64,000 nucleotides of DNA from Brucella rhizosphaerae (GTDB taxonomy: Bacteria > Pseudomonadota > Alphaproteobacteria > Rhizobiales > Rhizobiaceae): assembly GCF_002252475.1 (NCBI RefSeq), contig NZ_NNRK01000029.1, positions 372,001-436,000 of the forward strand. Reading direction: 5' to 3'. The notes under the pieces are model-generated. The model saw nothing but the letters and a program-made list of their open reading frames with translations. It was not told the origin of the DNA and did not search any database. Positions 36,233 through 46,434 of the stretch are shown one piece after another (within the stretch, counting starts at the first letter, position 1; each line of letters begins with the position of its first letter). The position numbers and the translations under genes are program-made.

Positions 36233-36256
36233 GCCGCCGCTTTCTTCTGCGGCGGC
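36233..36256 (+). terminator. Terminator after the aminotransferase
   Basis: GCCGCCGC / GCGGCGGC with an 8-base loop, followed by TTTTTT. From its end to 36480 I see no gene or clear element. Confidence 0.88.
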
Positions 36257-36480
36257 TTTTTTCTTGAAAGATATTCGGGCAAATTGCGTACTGGCTATTC
36301 ATCCGATAACGCATGAAATCAATAGGATAGAAGAACCGTGATAGTTTATCTGGCTGAAGGTGCCCAATGAATCACATTCTTTACAAATGCACTTAAGAGA
36401 TTCAGAGCACTATCATTTTAGCAGGCGCTGTGTGGAAATATGCCGAAAGCGTAATAACATTACGTTACATCTGTAATCCC

Positions 36481-36584
36481 AGAGCACATCCCGAAAAGTA
36501 GGAACCGGTTTTCGGAGAAAGATGTTCGTAAAAACAAAAAGATAGAGCATTTCTAATGATTTAACTTAATCATGAAATGCTCTA
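36481..36584 (+). repeat. Dispersed intergenic repeat, family A copy 2, with hairpin
   Basis: AGAGCACATCCCGAAAAGTA, GGAACCGGTTTTCGGAG and GATGTTCGTAAAAACAAAAAG. A hairpin AGAGCATTTC / GAAATGCTCT follows (36544-36553 and 36573-36582). The last bases contain the hutC stop codon, so the element serves as the 3' end of that gene. Confidence 0.75.
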
Positions 36585-37340
36585 GCCTTGCGACGGCGTA
36601 AACTTCGCTACGAGTGCATGACTGTCACCGGGATAGGTGAACCGCACATGCGTTACCGGCTGATCTGCATTCCACGTCTGACGTTCGACCACAAGACAAG
36701 GCGATCCGGCAGCAACACCAAGTGTTGCAGCATTGTCCTGCGTGGAGACGACAGCTCGAATGGAATGCTGTGCACTGCTCCACGGCACGCAGGCAACCAG
36801 CCATGGCCCGGGCGATTGCTCAGCAAAATTGGTATCTGCCGCACTTGGCACAGCATCGAGACTGATGAAGCGTTCTTCCAGCGCGAAGACACGCTTTCCG
36901 GCATAGTGGAGACAGACAAGTTCAATTAACGGCGTGTGGCGCGGCATATCAATATGTCTCGCGTCCGCAGGGCCGCTCAAGCGATCGCGTCTTGTCAGCA
37001 GCTCATATCGATAGGGCACACCAAGTGCTGCCACCTCATCGCGAATATCATGAATTTCCAGAATGGCGGCTTGCGATTGTGGAAAGGACACGAAACTGCC
37101 GGATCGGCGCTTGCGCTCTATCAACCCGGCTTTTGCCAGTTGCGTCAGCGCCTTATTCACAGTCATGCGTGAACAATTATAATATTCGGTCAGTTCATGC
37201 TCGAACGGAATGCGATGGCCCGGCTGCCATTCGCCAGAGATGATGCGCGTTTCAATATCATCCAGAATACGCTGGTGGAGTGACGTAGGATGCAGGGATG
37301 TGGTCAGCTCGCCACTTCTGGATGAATTGTCCTGCATCAT
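36582..37340 (-). CDS. hutC: HutC, GntR-family repressor of histidine utilisation
   Basis: A 252-residue repressor that releases DNA when urocanate binds. The N-terminal winged helix covers about 18-88 (QRILDDIETRIISGEWQPGH; CSRMTVNKALTQLAKAGLIE). A C-terminal UTRA domain covers about 105-245 (HTPLIELVCLHYAGKRVFAL; PVTHVRFTYPGDSHALVAKF). Two ATGs (37340, 37337) follow AAGGGG. It starts nine bases after hutF on the same strand. The stop codon is inside a dispersed repeat. Confidence 0.94.
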   Translation of the reverse strand: MMQDNSSRSGELTTSLHPTSLHQRILDDIETRIISGEWQPGHRIPFEHELTEYYNCSRMTVNKALTQLAKAGLIERKRRSGSFVSFPQSQAAILEIHDIRDEVAALGVPYRYELLTRRDRLSGPADARHIDMPRHTPLIELVCLHYAGKRVFALEERFISLDAVPSAADTNFAEQSPGPWLVACVPWSSAQHSIRAVVSTQDNAATLGVAAGSPCLVVERQTWNADQPVTHVRFTYPGDSHALVAKFTPSQG

Positions 37341-37349
37341 GCGCCCCTT

Positions 37350-38717
37350 TTATTCCAGCAATTCGCCGATTACTTTCTGGAAAGCACGCTCGGCTTCATC
37401 ACGCAAGCGATGATGTCCGCCCTCCACCTGTTTCACGCCACGCACCCAAACATCAGCCGGTCGCGCACGACCCGCAAAGATCCAGCCATCGAGCAGCGTG
37501 TCGCCCTTCGCATGAGGCTGGCGTTCAATATCAAGCGAAATGAAATCGGCAGATGCTCCGAGCTTCAGGCAATCGCCTGCACGCCCCATGGCGATATTGC
37601 CGCCGGTTACAGCACCATCAAACAGGGCGCGCCCCGTCGAGCCTTCGTTCTCAGCCAGAACATTACGACTGCGATGCAGGAGACGCTGCGAATATTCATA
37701 CTGGCGTAACTCATCGGCGATACCAATCAGCACGTTGGAATCCGAGCCAATACCAAACTTGCCACCTGCCGCACCAAACACTGTCGCATTGAAAGTCCCG
37801 TCACCCAGATTTGCCTCTGTCACAGGACACAGACCAGCAATCGCACCAGCCTCAGCCATGCGCACCGTTTCCGCGTCGGTCATATGGGTTGCGTGAATAA
37901 GGCACCAGCGCGAGGACAATTCCTGGTGATCAAGCAGCCATTCAACAGGCCGCTGGCCCGACCAGACAATGCAGTCGTCAACTTCTTTGACCTGTTCGGC
38001 AATATGAATGTGGACAGGCGCATCGGGTAGAATATTTGCAGCGAAAGTCAGCTCATCAGGCGTCACAGCACGCAGACTATGTGGCGCTACGCCAAGCACA
38101 GCACCATCAAATCCGGACAGTGCCTTCTGGCAGCCCTCGATCAGACGAGTGAAACTGGCTTCGTCATTGATGAAGCGACGCTGACCCTCATTCGGCTCTG
38201 CGCCACCAAATGTCGAATGTGCGTAGAGAACGGGCAACAATGTCAGGCCGATACCCGCCGTGCTGGCCGCAGAAACGATACGGTCAGCCATTTCAGAAAT
38301 ATTGCCGTAAGGCGTTCCGTCGCGATCATGATGCAGATAATGAAATTCGCCGATACGCGTGAAGCCAGCTTCCAGCATATCCACATAAAGCCGCAATGCG
38401 ACAGCTTCTGCCTGCTCTGGCGTCATGGTCAGCGCAAACTTGTACATGATCTCGCGCCAGCTCCAGAAGCTGTCAGCAGAGGGACCACGCTTCTCAGCCA
38501 ATCCTGCCATGCCATACTGAAATGCATGACTGTGTAGATTTGGCATGCCGGCAATGATCACAGCATGGCTTTCATCGCCCGACTGTGCGCCTACACCTGT
38601 TTCCACAGAGGCAATTTTTCCATCCGCAATGCCAAGTCGCACATCGTTGACCCAACCTGCTTGCAGAAGCGCCTGACCGGCATGGATAAATTGGGTTTTT
38701 GTGGCAGCAGATGACAT
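37350..38717 (-). CDS. hutF: Formimidoylglutamate deiminase
   Basis: Converts N-formimidoyl-L-glutamate to N-formyl-L-glutamate and ammonia, the branch that then uses HutG. The 455-residue amidohydrolase has the metal motif [16 protein letters not shown] (about 57-72) and [12 protein letters not shown]. It also shows [12 protein letters not shown] and the late Asp in [24 protein letters not shown] lies nine bases before the start. It faces hutI across a 134-base shared promoter region with a HutC-type palindrome. Its presence with hutG shows that this organism uses the five-step pathway. Confidence 0.95.
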   Translation of the reverse strand: MSSAATKTQFIHAGQALLQAGWVNDVRLGIADGKIASVETGVGAQSGDESHAVIIAGMPNLHSHAFQYGMAGLAEKRGPSADSFWSWREIMYKFALTMTPEQAEAVALRLYVDMLEAGFTRIGEFHYLHHDRDGTPYGNISEMADRIVSAASTAGIGLTLLPVLYAHSTFGGAEPNEGQRRFINDEASFTRLIEGCQKALSGFDGAVLGVAPHSLRAVTPDELTFAANILPDAPVHIHIAEQVKEVDDCIVWSGQRPVEWLLDHQELSSRWCLIHATHMTDAETVRMAEAGAIAGLCPVTEANLGDGTFNATVFGAAGGKFGIGSDSNVLIGIADELRQYEYSQRLLHRSRNVLAENEGSTGRALFDGAVTGGNIAMGRAGDCLKLGASADFISLDIERQPHAKGDTLLDGWIFAGRARPADVWVRGVKQVEGGHHRLRDEAERAFQKVIGELLE

Positions 38718-38808
38718 CTGAACAAGCTCCTCATTTCGCCAAATTTACACGCGGATCTTTCAACAGATCGCAAATGGATGCATTTTTTCTCTTGGCGGCT
38801 CCGTTAAT

Positions 38809-38820
38809 ATGTATATACAT
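38809..38820. promoter_or_regulatory. Candidate HutC operator
   Basis: A perfect 12-bp palindrome ATGTATATACAT lies between hutF and hutI, 31 bases before the hutI start. HutC sites in pseudomonads are built around a TGTA-N2-TACA core, which this contains exactly. One site could control both divergent arms. Confidence 0.75.
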
Positions 38821-38851
38821 TATTGAAAACAGGGGAAGCGAGAAAACGCTC

Positions 38852-40069
38852 ATGTCAGATAAAACAAGCTACATTCTCAGCAACGCACGTATCGCCACGC
38901 TGGATGAAAACTCTGAGGGACTGGGCCTTATTGAGAAGGCAGCGCTTGTCGTCAAAGACGGACAAATCGCTTATGTCGGACCCGAGAATGTGCTTCCCAC
39001 CGAATATGCATCTTTCGAGAGAATTGACTGCGAAAATCGACTGGTCACACCGGGCCTCGTCGATTGCCATACCCATCTGGTTCATGCGGGCAACCGTGCG
39101 CACGAATTTGAACTGCGCCTGAATGGTGCCACTTACGAAGAAGTTGCCCGTGCAGGCGGCGGTATTGTTTCGTCAGTTAAAAACCTGCGCGCAGCAACGG
39201 AAGACGACCTGGTGCGCGAAACTCTCCCGCGTCTGGATGCACTGATTGCCGAAGGCGTAACGACTGTCGAGGTCAAGTCCGGCTACGGTCTGGATACAGA
39301 GAGCGAGACAAAGTCCCTGCGCGCTGCCCGTCGTCTGGCAGATGAGCGCAATGTGGCTATCCGCACGACCTTCCTCGGCGCTCATGCCTTGCCGCCGGAA
39401 ATGAATGGCGACAAAGCAGCTTTCATCGACAAGATCATCAATGAAATGCTTCCCGTCATTGCAGCCGAAAATCTGGCTGATGCCGTGGATGGTTTCTGCG
39501 AAGGCATCGCCTTTCTACCGGATGAAATCGCCCGCGTTTTCGATGCCGCCAAGAGCTATGGTCTGCCGGTAAAACTGCACGCGGATCAGCTTTCCAATCT
39601 GCATGGAGGTGCCCTTGCTGCATCCTATGATGCGCTTTCTGCGGATCATCTTGAATATACCGATGCAGACGGCGCTGCGGCCATGGCAGCATCCGGAACT
39701 GTAGCCGTCCTCTTACCCGGCGCTTATTACTTCATCCGCGAAACGCAAAAGCCGCCAGTCGAGCTTTTCCGCGCGGCTGGCACGAAGATGGCACTCGCCA
39801 CCGATAACAATCCCGGCACATCGCCTCTGACCTCGCTGCTGCTTACCATGAATATGGGCGCAACATTGTTCCGCATGACGGTTGATGAATGCATTGCAGG
39901 CGTCACTCGTGAGGCCGCGCGTGCGCTTGGTATCCTCGATCAAACCGGCACGCTTGAAGTCGGCAAAAGCGCAGACCTCGCCATCTGGGATGTCGAGCGA
40001 CCAGCAGAGCTTGTTTATCGCATCGGCTTCAACCCGCTGTGGAAGCGGGTCTTCAAAGGCCAGATTTGA
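38852..40069 (+). CDS. hutI: Imidazolonepropionase
   Basis: Hydrolyses 4-imidazolone-5-propanoate to N-formimidoyl-glutamate, step three of histidine breakdown. The 405-residue amidohydrolase shows [21 protein letters not shown] (metal HxH), [33 protein letters not shown] and [12 protein letters not shown]. The start at 38852 gives [11 protein letters not shown], the usual N terminus; in-frame codons up to 38699 would run into the operator and overlap hutF. It is the first gene of the plus-strand arm. Confidence 0.96.
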   Translation: MSDKTSYILSNARIATLDENSEGLGLIEKAALVVKDGQIAYVGPENVLPTEYASFERIDCENRLVTPGLVDCHTHLVHAGNRAHEFELRLNGATYEEVARAGGGIVSSVKNLRAATEDDLVRETLPRLDALIAEGVTTVEVKSGYGLDTESETKSLRAARRLADERNVAIRTTFLGAHALPPEMNGDKAAFIDKIINEMLPVIAAENLADAVDGFCEGIAFLPDEIARVFDAAKSYGLPVKLHADQLSNLHGGALAASYDALSADHLEYTDADGAAAMAASGTVAVLLPGAYYFIRETQKPPVELFRAAGTKMALATDNNPGTSPLTSLLLTMNMGATLFRMTVDECIAGVTREAARALGILDQTGTLEVGKSADLAIWDVERPAELVYRIGFNPLWKRVFKGQI

Positions 40070-40130
40070 TTCATACCCATAGATCGCTGATCTGATTTCG
40101 TCAGATCAACAATCTGATTGATTGTTTCAA

Positions 40131-40177
40131 CGCGCATCTTTTCCGAAAGCCGTTTCACACTTTTCGGGATGCGCTCT
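40131..40177 (-). repeat. Dispersed intergenic repeat, family A copy 3 (inverted)
   Basis: Read on the minus strand it gives AGAGCGCATCCCGAAAAGTG, then TGAAACGGCTTTCGGAAAAG and ATGCGCGTTGAAAC, matching 506-571. It lies between hutI and hutH, beside an inverted GATCTGAT/AGATCA motif shared with copy 4. Confidence 0.75.
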
Positions 40178-40190
40178 AATGGAGCCTTCC

Positions 40191-41726
40191 ATGTCTCTTG
40201 TTCTCAAGCCCGGCAACGTTTCGCTCGCGACACTTGAACAAATCTATCGCGAAAACAGCGCTGTTCGCATTGATCCTTCCTTTCATGCAGGCGTGGCAAA
40301 GGCTGCTGCACGTATCGCCGAAATCGCCGCTGGCGATGCACCGGTCTATGGCATCAATACCGGCTTCGGAAAGCTTGCTTCCATCCGTATCGCACCAGAA
40401 GATGTGGCAACACTTCAACGCAATCTGATCTTGTCGCATTGCTGTGGTGTTGGCGCTCCGCTTGACGAAAACATCGTGCGTCTCATCATGGCACTGAAGC
40501 TGATTTCGCTCGGTCGCGGCGCATCAGGCGTGCGCCCGGAACTCATTACCCTCATTGAATCCATGCTTGAAAAGGGCGTTATTCCCGTGATCCCGGAAAA
40601 GGGATCGGTCGGCGCATCAGGCGATCTTGCACCGCTTGCGCATATGGCAGCCGCGATGATTGGTGAAGGCGAGGCCTTCTATCAGGGCGCTCGCCTTTCT
40701 GCCGCCGACGCGCTTAGCAAAGTTGGTCTCAAGCCCGTTGTTCTTGCGGCCAAAGAAGGCCTCGCACTCATCAACGGCACCCAAACTTCAACCGCATTGG
40801 CGCTGGCTGGTCTGTTCCGTGCGCATCGTGCCTTGCAGGCTGCACTCGTCACCGGCGCGCTTTCAACCGATGCCGCGATGGGGTCGACTGCACCGTTCCA
40901 TCCTGACATCCATACGCTGCGCGGCCATCAGGGTCAGATCGACACCGCAACGGCCTTGCGCAACCTTCTGTCTGGTTCCGTCATTCGGGAAAGCCATCTC
41001 GAAGGCGACCAGCGCGTACAGGATCCATATTGCATTCGATGCCAGCCGCAGGTTGATGGTGCTTGTCTTGACATTCTGCGTCAGGCGGCACGCACGCTCG
41101 AAATTGAAGCCAATGCCGTCACGGACAACCCGCTCGTTCTCTCCGATGACAGTGTCGTTTCCGGTGGCAATTTCCACGCAGAACCCGTTGCCTTTGCAGC
41201 AGACCAAATCGCACTTGCCGTATGCGAAATTGGAGCCATCGCCCAGCGTCGCATCGCGCTGCTGGTTGACCCTGCCCTCTCGTTTGGCCTGCCTGCGTTC
41301 CTTGCAAAAAAGCCAGGACTCAATTCCGGCCTGATGATCGCAGAAGTGACCTCGGCGGCCCTCATGAGCGAAAACAAGCAGATGGCGCATCCAGCCTCTG
41401 TTGATTCCACGCCCACATCTGCCAATCAGGAAGACCACGTTTCCATGGCTTGCCATGGCGCACGCCGTCTGTTGCAGATGACCGAAAACCTCAATGCCAT
41501 TATCGGTATCGAGGCGCTGACAGGTGCTCTGGGTATTGAACTGCGTGGCCCGCTGGAAACCAGCCCTGAGCTGAAAAAAGCTATTGCAGTCCTGCGCGCA
41601 AAAGTTCCGACGCTGGAGGTTGACCGCTACATGGCCAACGATCTCGCCGCTGCAAATGCAATCGTTGCCGACGGTTCTTTCACCGGTAGCATCAGCGCAA
41701 TCATCCTGCCTGCACTGGAGGCTTAA
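40191..41726 (+). CDS. hutH: Histidine ammonia-lyase (histidase)
   Basis: Removes ammonia from L-histidine to give urocanate, the first committed step. The 511-residue protein carries the self-forming MIO cofactor triad Ala142-Ser143-Gly144 in [14 protein letters not shown], the catalytic YGINTGFG near residue 53 and [13 protein letters not shown] before ATG 40191 decides the start; ATG 40179 and 40122 are in frame but lie within or before the repeat. It is separated from hutG by one base. Confidence 0.97.
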   Translation: MSLVLKPGNVSLATLEQIYRENSAVRIDPSFHAGVAKAAARIAEIAAGDAPVYGINTGFGKLASIRIAPEDVATLQRNLILSHCCGVGAPLDENIVRLIMALKLISLGRGASGVRPELITLIESMLEKGVIPVIPEKGSVGASGDLAPLAHMAAAMIGEGEAFYQGARLSAADALSKVGLKPVVLAAKEGLALINGTQTSTALALAGLFRAHRALQAALVTGALSTDAAMGSTAPFHPDIHTLRGHQGQIDTATALRNLLSGSVIRESHLEGDQRVQDPYCIRCQPQVDGACLDILRQAARTLEIEANAVTDNPLVLSDDSVVSGGNFHAEPVAFAADQIALAVCEIGAIAQRRIALLVDPALSFGLPAFLAKKPGLNSGLMIAEVTSAALMSENKQMAHPASVDSTPTSANQEDHVSMACHGARRLLQMTENLNAIIGIEALTGALGIELRGPLETSPELKKAIAVLRAKVPTLEVDRYMANDLAAANAIVADGSFTGSISAIILPALEA

Positions 41727-41727
41727 G

Positions 41728-42528
41728 ATGAGCGCTTATGAAGTCCGCCAAGGCTCTTCGCCTGTCATCCTCGGCTTGCCGCATACCGGCACCGACGTAC
41801 CGGATGACATCTGGGCACGCCTTAATGACAACGGCCAAATCCTCGCGGATACCGACTGGCATATTCATCGGCTCTATGACGGACTTCTGGATAACATCAC
41901 AACGGTACGTGCCACATTCCATCGCTATTGCATCGACGCCAATCGCGATCCGGCAGGTGTAAGCCTTTATCCGGGGCAGAACACAACAACGCTGATCCCC
42001 GAGACCGATTTTGACGGCGCAGCCATCTGGAAAGATGGCGAAGTACCGAAAGAAGCCGATATTGCTGACCGCGTTGCTCGTTTTCACAAGCCCTATCATG
42101 ATGCACTTGCCGCAGAGATCGAGCGCGTGAAAGCGATCCATGGCGTGGCTATTCTCTATGATTGCCACTCGATCCGCTCGCATATTCCGTTCCTGTTTGA
42201 CGGTAAGCTACCGGACTTCAATGTCGGCACGGATTTGGGCAAAACCTGTGATCCGCGGATCGAAGCCGCTGTTGTAAAAGTCACCGAAAACGCCGCCGAC
42301 TACACGTCTATTCTCAATGGCCGCTTCAAAGGCGGCTGGACGACGCGCCATTACGGACAACCTGAAACCGGCGTCCATGCCATTCAGATGGAACTGGCTC
42401 AATCCACCCATCTTGCAACGGAAACCCTGCCCTTCGCCTATGACGAAGCCAAAGCGGAATTGTTGCGCATCCATCTCAAAGCCATTTTGCAGCAACTGGA
42501 ACAGGTTGCCGCCACTTTAAAGTCTTGA
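41728..42528 (+). CDS. hutG: N-formylglutamate deformylase
   Basis: Hydrolyses N-formyl-L-glutamate to glutamate and formate, the last step of the HutF branch. The 266-residue protein belongs to the N-formylglutamate amidohydrolase family (VILGLPHTGTDVPDDIW; DTDWHIHRLYDG; ILYDCHSIRSHIP; GVHAIQMELAQSTHLA). His and Asp residues in these segments should bind Zn2+. Its ATG follows the hutH stop by one base, which implies coupled translation. hutU follows after 12 bases. Confidence 0.95.
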   Translation: MSAYEVRQGSSPVILGLPHTGTDVPDDIWARLNDNGQILADTDWHIHRLYDGLLDNITTVRATFHRYCIDANRDPAGVSLYPGQNTTTLIPETDFDGAAIWKDGEVPKEADIADRVARFHKPYHDALAAEIERVKAIHGVAILYDCHSIRSHIPFLFDGKLPDFNVGTDLGKTCDPRIEAAVVKVTENAADYTSILNGRFKGGWTTRHYGQPETGVHAIQMELAQSTHLATETLPFAYDEAKAELLRIHLKAILQQLEQVAATLKS

Positions 42529-42540
42529 AAAGGGGAAGTC

Positions 42541-44214
42541 ATGTCCAACCCACGTCACAATGAACGCGATGTACGCGCGCCGCGCGGAACCGAGCTGAAC
42601 GCCAAGAGCTGGCTCACCGAAGCACCACTGCGTATGCTCATGAACAATCTTGATCCTGATGTTGCAGAACGCCCGCATGAGCTGGTTGTCTATGGCGGCA
42701 TCGGTCGCGCTGCCCGCACCTGGGACGATTTCGACCGTATTGTCGCAACCTTGAAGACACTCAACGACGACGAAACCCTGCTGGTACAGTCGGGCAAGCC
42801 GGTTGGCGTGTTCCGCACTCACAAGGATGCGCCGCGCGTGCTGATTGCCAACTCCAATCTCGTTCCGCATTGGGCGACTTGGGATCACTTCAATGAACTG
42901 GATAAAAAAGGTCTGGCCATGTACGGCCAGATGACCGCCGGTTCGTGGATTTACATCGGCGCGCAGGGCATCGTTCAGGGCACCTACGAAACCTTCGTGG
43001 AAGCCGGTCGCCAGCATTATGACGGCAGCCTCAAAGGCAAATGGATCCTGACCGGCGGCCTCGGCGGCATGGGTGGCGCACAGCCTCTGGCAGCCGTCAT
43101 GGCAGGCGCTTGCTGCCTTGCGGTCGAGTGCGACGAAACCCGCGCCGATTTCCGTCTGCGCACCCGTTATGTCGATGAAAAGACCCACAGCATCGATGAA
43201 GCACTGGCTAAAATCGACGAATGGACCAAAGCTGGCGAAGCCAAGTCTATCGCACTGATCGGAAATGCTGCCGACGTTTTCCCTGAACTCGTTAAGCGTG
43301 GCGTCCGTCCTGATATCGTCACCGACCAGACTTCGGCGCATGATCCTGTGCATGGCTATCTGCCAATCGGCTGGGCTGTTGCCGAATGGCGCGCCAGGCA
43401 GGAAAGCGATCCAAAGGGCGTTGCGAAGGCTGCGCGCGCCTCGATGAAGGTGCAGGTTCAGGCCATGCTCGACTTCTGGAATGCTGGCATTCCAACCGTC
43501 GATTACGGCAACAACATCCGCCAGATGGCACTGGAAGAAGGTCTTGAAGACGCATTTGCCTTCCCGGGCTTTGTACCAGCCTATATCCGCCCTCTGTTCT
43601 GCCGCGGCGTAGGACCATTCCGTTGGGCTGCTCTCTCCGGCGATCCGGAAGATATCGCCAAGACCGATGCCAAGGTGAAGGAGCTGCTGCCAGACAACAA
43701 GCACCTGCACAACTGGCTCGACATGGCGAAGGAACGCATTGAGTTCCAGGGCCTGCCTGCTCGCATCTGCTGGGTTGGCCTCGGTGATCGTCACCGTCTC
43801 GGCCTCGCTTTCAACGAAATGGTTCGCAATGGCGAATTGAAAGCTCCAATCGTCATTGGTCGCGATCATCTGGACTCTGGTTCAGTCGCTTCGCCAAACC
43901 GCGAAACCGAATCCATGAAGGACGGCTCAGACGCTGTTTCCGACTGGCCATTGCTCAATGCCCTGCTCAACACGGCATCGGGTGCGACATGGGTATCACT
44001 TCATCACGGTGGCGGCGTCGGCATGGGCTTCAGCCAGCATTCCGGCATGGTTATCTGCTGTGATGGCACGGAAGATGCGGATGAGCGCATCGGTCGCGTT
44101 TTGTGGAATGATCCTGCAACCGGCGTCATGCGTCATGCAGATGCCGGCTATGAGATTGCGCTCGACTGGGCAAAGCAGCAGGGCCTGCGCCTCCCGGCCA
44201 TCCTCGGCAATTAA
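42541..44214 (+). CDS. hutU: Urocanate hydratase (urocanase)
   Basis: Adds water to urocanate to give imidazolonepropionate, using tightly bound NAD+ as electrophile. The 557-residue protein has the N-terminal region [20 protein letters not shown], the dinucleotide segment [19 protein letters not shown] and [14 protein letters not shown]. The conserved Cys lies in [17 protein letters not shown] and [19 protein letters not shown] follows. The length is typical (about 555). AAGGGGAAG precedes the start. It ends the catabolic core; a weak terminator and a repeat separate it from the transporter-like gene. Confidence 0.97.
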   Translation: MSNPRHNERDVRAPRGTELNAKSWLTEAPLRMLMNNLDPDVAERPHELVVYGGIGRAARTWDDFDRIVATLKTLNDDETLLVQSGKPVGVFRTHKDAPRVLIANSNLVPHWATWDHFNELDKKGLAMYGQMTAGSWIYIGAQGIVQGTYETFVEAGRQHYDGSLKGKWILTGGLGGMGGAQPLAAVMAGACCLAVECDETRADFRLRTRYVDEKTHSIDEALAKIDEWTKAGEAKSIALIGNAADVFPELVKRGVRPDIVTDQTSAHDPVHGYLPIGWAVAEWRARQESDPKGVAKAARASMKVQVQAMLDFWNAGIPTVDYGNNIRQMALEEGLEDAFAFPGFVPAYIRPLFCRGVGPFRWAALSGDPEDIAKTDAKVKELLPDNKHLHNWLDMAKERIEFQGLPARICWVGLGDRHRLGLAFNEMVRNGELKAPIVIGRDHLDSGSVASPNRETESMKDGSDAVSDWPLLNALLNTASGATWVSLHHGGGVGMGFSQHSGMVICCDGTEDADERIGRVLWNDPATGVMRHADAGYEIALDWAKQQGLRLPAILGN

Positions 44215-44223
44215 CATTCTCAT

Positions 44224-44252
44224 AAAAGGCGGCTCTTCATGGGTCGCCTTTT
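44224..44252 (+). terminator. Terminator after hutU
   Basis: AAAAGGCG pairs with CGCCTTTT across 13 bases, with a T-run. Confidence 0.75.
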
Positions 44253-44260
44253 TCATAGCT

Positions 44261-44360
44261 AAAGTACGTCTTCCAAAAGTGGGAACCGGTTTTGGGAGAC
44301 GTGTCTCTAAACGAATAGTTGGGGCGCTGATCTGATTGGATCAGATCGAAACGCGCTCTG
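44261..44360 (+). repeat. Dispersed intergenic repeat, family A copy 4
   Basis: A diverged copy: TTCCAAAAGTGGGAACCGG, then TTTTGGGAGACG and an inverted GATCTGAT / ATCAGATC module (also beside copy 3). It lies upstream of the YjiH-type gene. Confidence 0.65.
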
Positions 44361-44390
44361 GTTAAGACACGCAAATACTGGGGAATAACG

Positions 44391-45719
44391 ATGACAGACG
44401 TAACGCTAGGCCGCAATGAGCCCTCTCGTGGATCGGCGGCTTTGAAGCTGGTCGTATATAGCTTCATAGGCATCTTTTTCTTTTTTGTACCCGTCACTAT
44501 TGGTGGCAAATCGACCATCCTGCTCGACCACGCCGCGACTGCGATAGCGACGCAGCTTCGTCCTGCCGCTCTCGTCTTCGTCTGCCTGCTGATCGCTTAT
44601 GGTGCCTTCGCACCTTTCGTAACGGGCACGTGGAAAAAGAGTGTGACCGAAAGAATTTTCTCGGTTCTGCGTCTGCTCGGCCTCATTGCAACTGCCATGT
44701 ATCTCGCCAACATCGGCCCGGCAGCACTTTTCACGCCAGATATGCTGCCCTTCCTTTTCGACAAGCTCGTTCTGTCGGTCGGCCTGATTGTTCCAATTGG
44801 CGCGCTGGCGCTGGCCTTCCTGATTGGTTATGGCCTGCTCGAATTTACAGGCATCATCGTACAGCCCGTCATGCGTCCCATCTGGCGCACACCCGGCTGG
44901 TCAGCAATCGATGCTGTCGCTTCTTTCGTTGGTAGTTATTCGCTCGCACTCCTCATCACGGACCGCGTCTATAAGGAAGGCAAGTATACTGCCCGTGAAG
45001 CGGCAATCGTCGCCACTGGCTTTTCGACCGTTTCCGCCACCTTCATGATTATTGTCGCAAAGACACTGGGCCTGATGGATGCGTGGAACCTCTACTTCTG
45101 GACGACTTTTTTCGTCACCTTCATCGTGTCGGCAATCACTGCCCGCATCTGGCCGTTGAGCCGCATGAACCACCCTGCCGATAAGGATATTCCACTGCCT
45201 GAAGGCAAGGGCCGTATCGAGACAGCTATCGATGCAGGTATCACGCAGGCGCAGGGTGCGCCAAAGCTTCTGCCTCTGCTTGGTGCAACATTCCTCGACG
45301 GTCTGCGTATGGCCGCGATGATTCTGCCGAGCATTATGGCGGTCGGTCTTCTCGGACTACTCGCTGCAAAGTATACGCCGATTTTCGATGTGCTTGGTCT
45401 CACACTCTATCCATTTACGTGGATCGCACAGTTTTCCGACCCAATGCTCGCTGCCAAATCGATGGCGGCAGGTCTTGCTGAGATGTTCTTGCCTGCTATT
45501 CTTTTGAAGGATGCGGACGTGGCTCTCAAGTTTGTCGCCGCTGTGGTGTCGGTCAGTCAGGTTCTTTTCCTTTCGGCCTCCATCCCATGCGTACTGGCAA
45601 CATCGATCCCACTAAAATTCCGTGATCTGATTATCATCTGGTACATTCGCACAGCTCTCAGCATCCTGCTGACAGCACCAGTTGCATTCTGGGCAGCATC
45701 CAATGGATGGCTCGGCTGA
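44391..45719 (+). CDS. YjiH-family membrane protein, possible hut-linked transporter
   Basis: A 442-residue inner-membrane protein with about ten hydrophobic segments and the nucleoside-recognition (Gate) fold of the YjiH family (VVYSFIGIFFFFVPVTIGGK; GSYSLALLITDRVYKEGKYT; LLGATFLDGLRMAAMILPSI). GGGGA precedes ATG 44391. It sits between hutU and hutD; the end overlaps hutD by one base, so the two are coupled. That location suggests uptake of histidine, urocanate or a related imidazole (inference); YjiH substrates are not established. Confidence 0.82.
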   Translation: MTDVTLGRNEPSRGSAALKLVVYSFIGIFFFFVPVTIGGKSTILLDHAATAIATQLRPAALVFVCLLIAYGAFAPFVTGTWKKSVTERIFSVLRLLGLIATAMYLANIGPAALFTPDMLPFLFDKLVLSVGLIVPIGALALAFLIGYGLLEFTGIIVQPVMRPIWRTPGWSAIDAVASFVGSYSLALLITDRVYKEGKYTAREAAIVATGFSTVSATFMIIVAKTLGLMDAWNLYFWTTFFVTFIVSAITARIWPLSRMNHPADKDIPLPEGKGRIETAIDAGITQAQGAPKLLPLLGATFLDGLRMAAMILPSIMAVGLLGLLAAKYTPIFDVLGLTLYPFTWIAQFSDPMLAAKSMAAGLAEMFLPAILLKDADVALKFVAAVVSVSQVLFLSASIPCVLATSIPLKFRDLIIIWYIRTALSILLTAPVAFWAASNGWLG

Positions 45720-46294
45720 TGATTGCGGTTCTGAAAGCACAAGACCATCGCCGCATGCCGTGGAAAAACGGTGGTGGCGTGACTGTCGAAATTGCCATTC
45801 ATCCAAAAGAAGCGTCAGTCGATAATTTCGACTGGCGTATCTCCACTGCAACGGTAGCCAGTGACGGTCCGTTTTCTGTTTTCCCCAGCATCGACCGAAC
45901 ATTGTCGGTGCTGGAGGGAGACGGCATTGTTCTTGACGTCGAGGGCACCGAAACTGTCCTGACGGCAACGACCGCTCCCTTTTCCTTTGCCGCAGATGCA
46001 AAATCGGGTGCACGCCTGATCGAAGGCACCATCACCGATCTCAACGTCATGACACGACGTGGGCGCTTCACCCATCAGGTCAAGCGCCTCACAATTGACG
46101 ACTCAGTTATCGTCGAGCCAAAAAATGAGCTTATGCTTATTTTCTGTGCAGAAGGCAGTTTAGATCTAAAAACAGACAACGGAATCACGCATCTGGGCCT
46201 GCATGATTGCTCAATCATGTCGGGGGAGGCTCAGATTTCTCTGGAACTTATTGGTAAGGGAATAGCCTATCTGATCACAATTATGGAAGCATAG
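45719..46294 (+). CDS. hutD: HutD/Ves family protein
   Basis: A 191-residue cupin-like protein. The N terminus MIAVLKAQDHRRMPWKNGGG and the segment DNFDWRISTATVASDGPFSVFPSIDRTL are the HutD/Ves signature. In Pseudomonas HutD is needed for fitness on histidine, possibly by limiting urocanate build-up; the molecular role is not known. The start at 45719 overlaps the last base of the YjiH stop. It closes this transcription block; the ABC transporter begins 140 bases on. Confidence 0.9.
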   Translation: MIAVLKAQDHRRMPWKNGGGVTVEIAIHPKEASVDNFDWRISTATVASDGPFSVFPSIDRTLSVLEGDGIVLDVEGTETVLTATTAPFSFAADAKSGARLIEGTITDLNVMTRRGRFTHQVKRLTIDDSVIVEPKNELMLIFCAEGSLDLKTDNGITHLGLHDCSIMSGEAQISLELIGKGIAYLITIMEA

Positions 46295-46394
46295 TCAAAC
46301 ACTTACATGCTTTCTGATCGAAATCCCGGCAACAGGATTCTTTGACAGTCTCTCTGGACAGAGCCCACGGTCCTGCTAATTTGGTGCAAGCAAT

Positions 46395-46406
46395 ATGTAT
46401 ATGCTT
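46395..46406. promoter_or_regulatory. Degenerate HutC-like site before the ABC operon
   Basis: ATGTATATGCTT matches the hutI palindrome at nine of twelve positions and stands at nearly the same distance (about 30 bases) from the start codon. It suggests HutC control of the importer. One half-site is degenerate. Confidence 0.4.
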
Positions 46407-46434
46407 AAAACACTATAAAAAGGGGTACTCGCAC

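Noticed and set aside
42517..43869. A 450-codon open frame on the minus strand
   Set aside because: It lies wholly over hutU in the antisense direction. hutU has full family motifs and a ribosome site; the antisense frame shows no recognisable domain and arises from codon bias.
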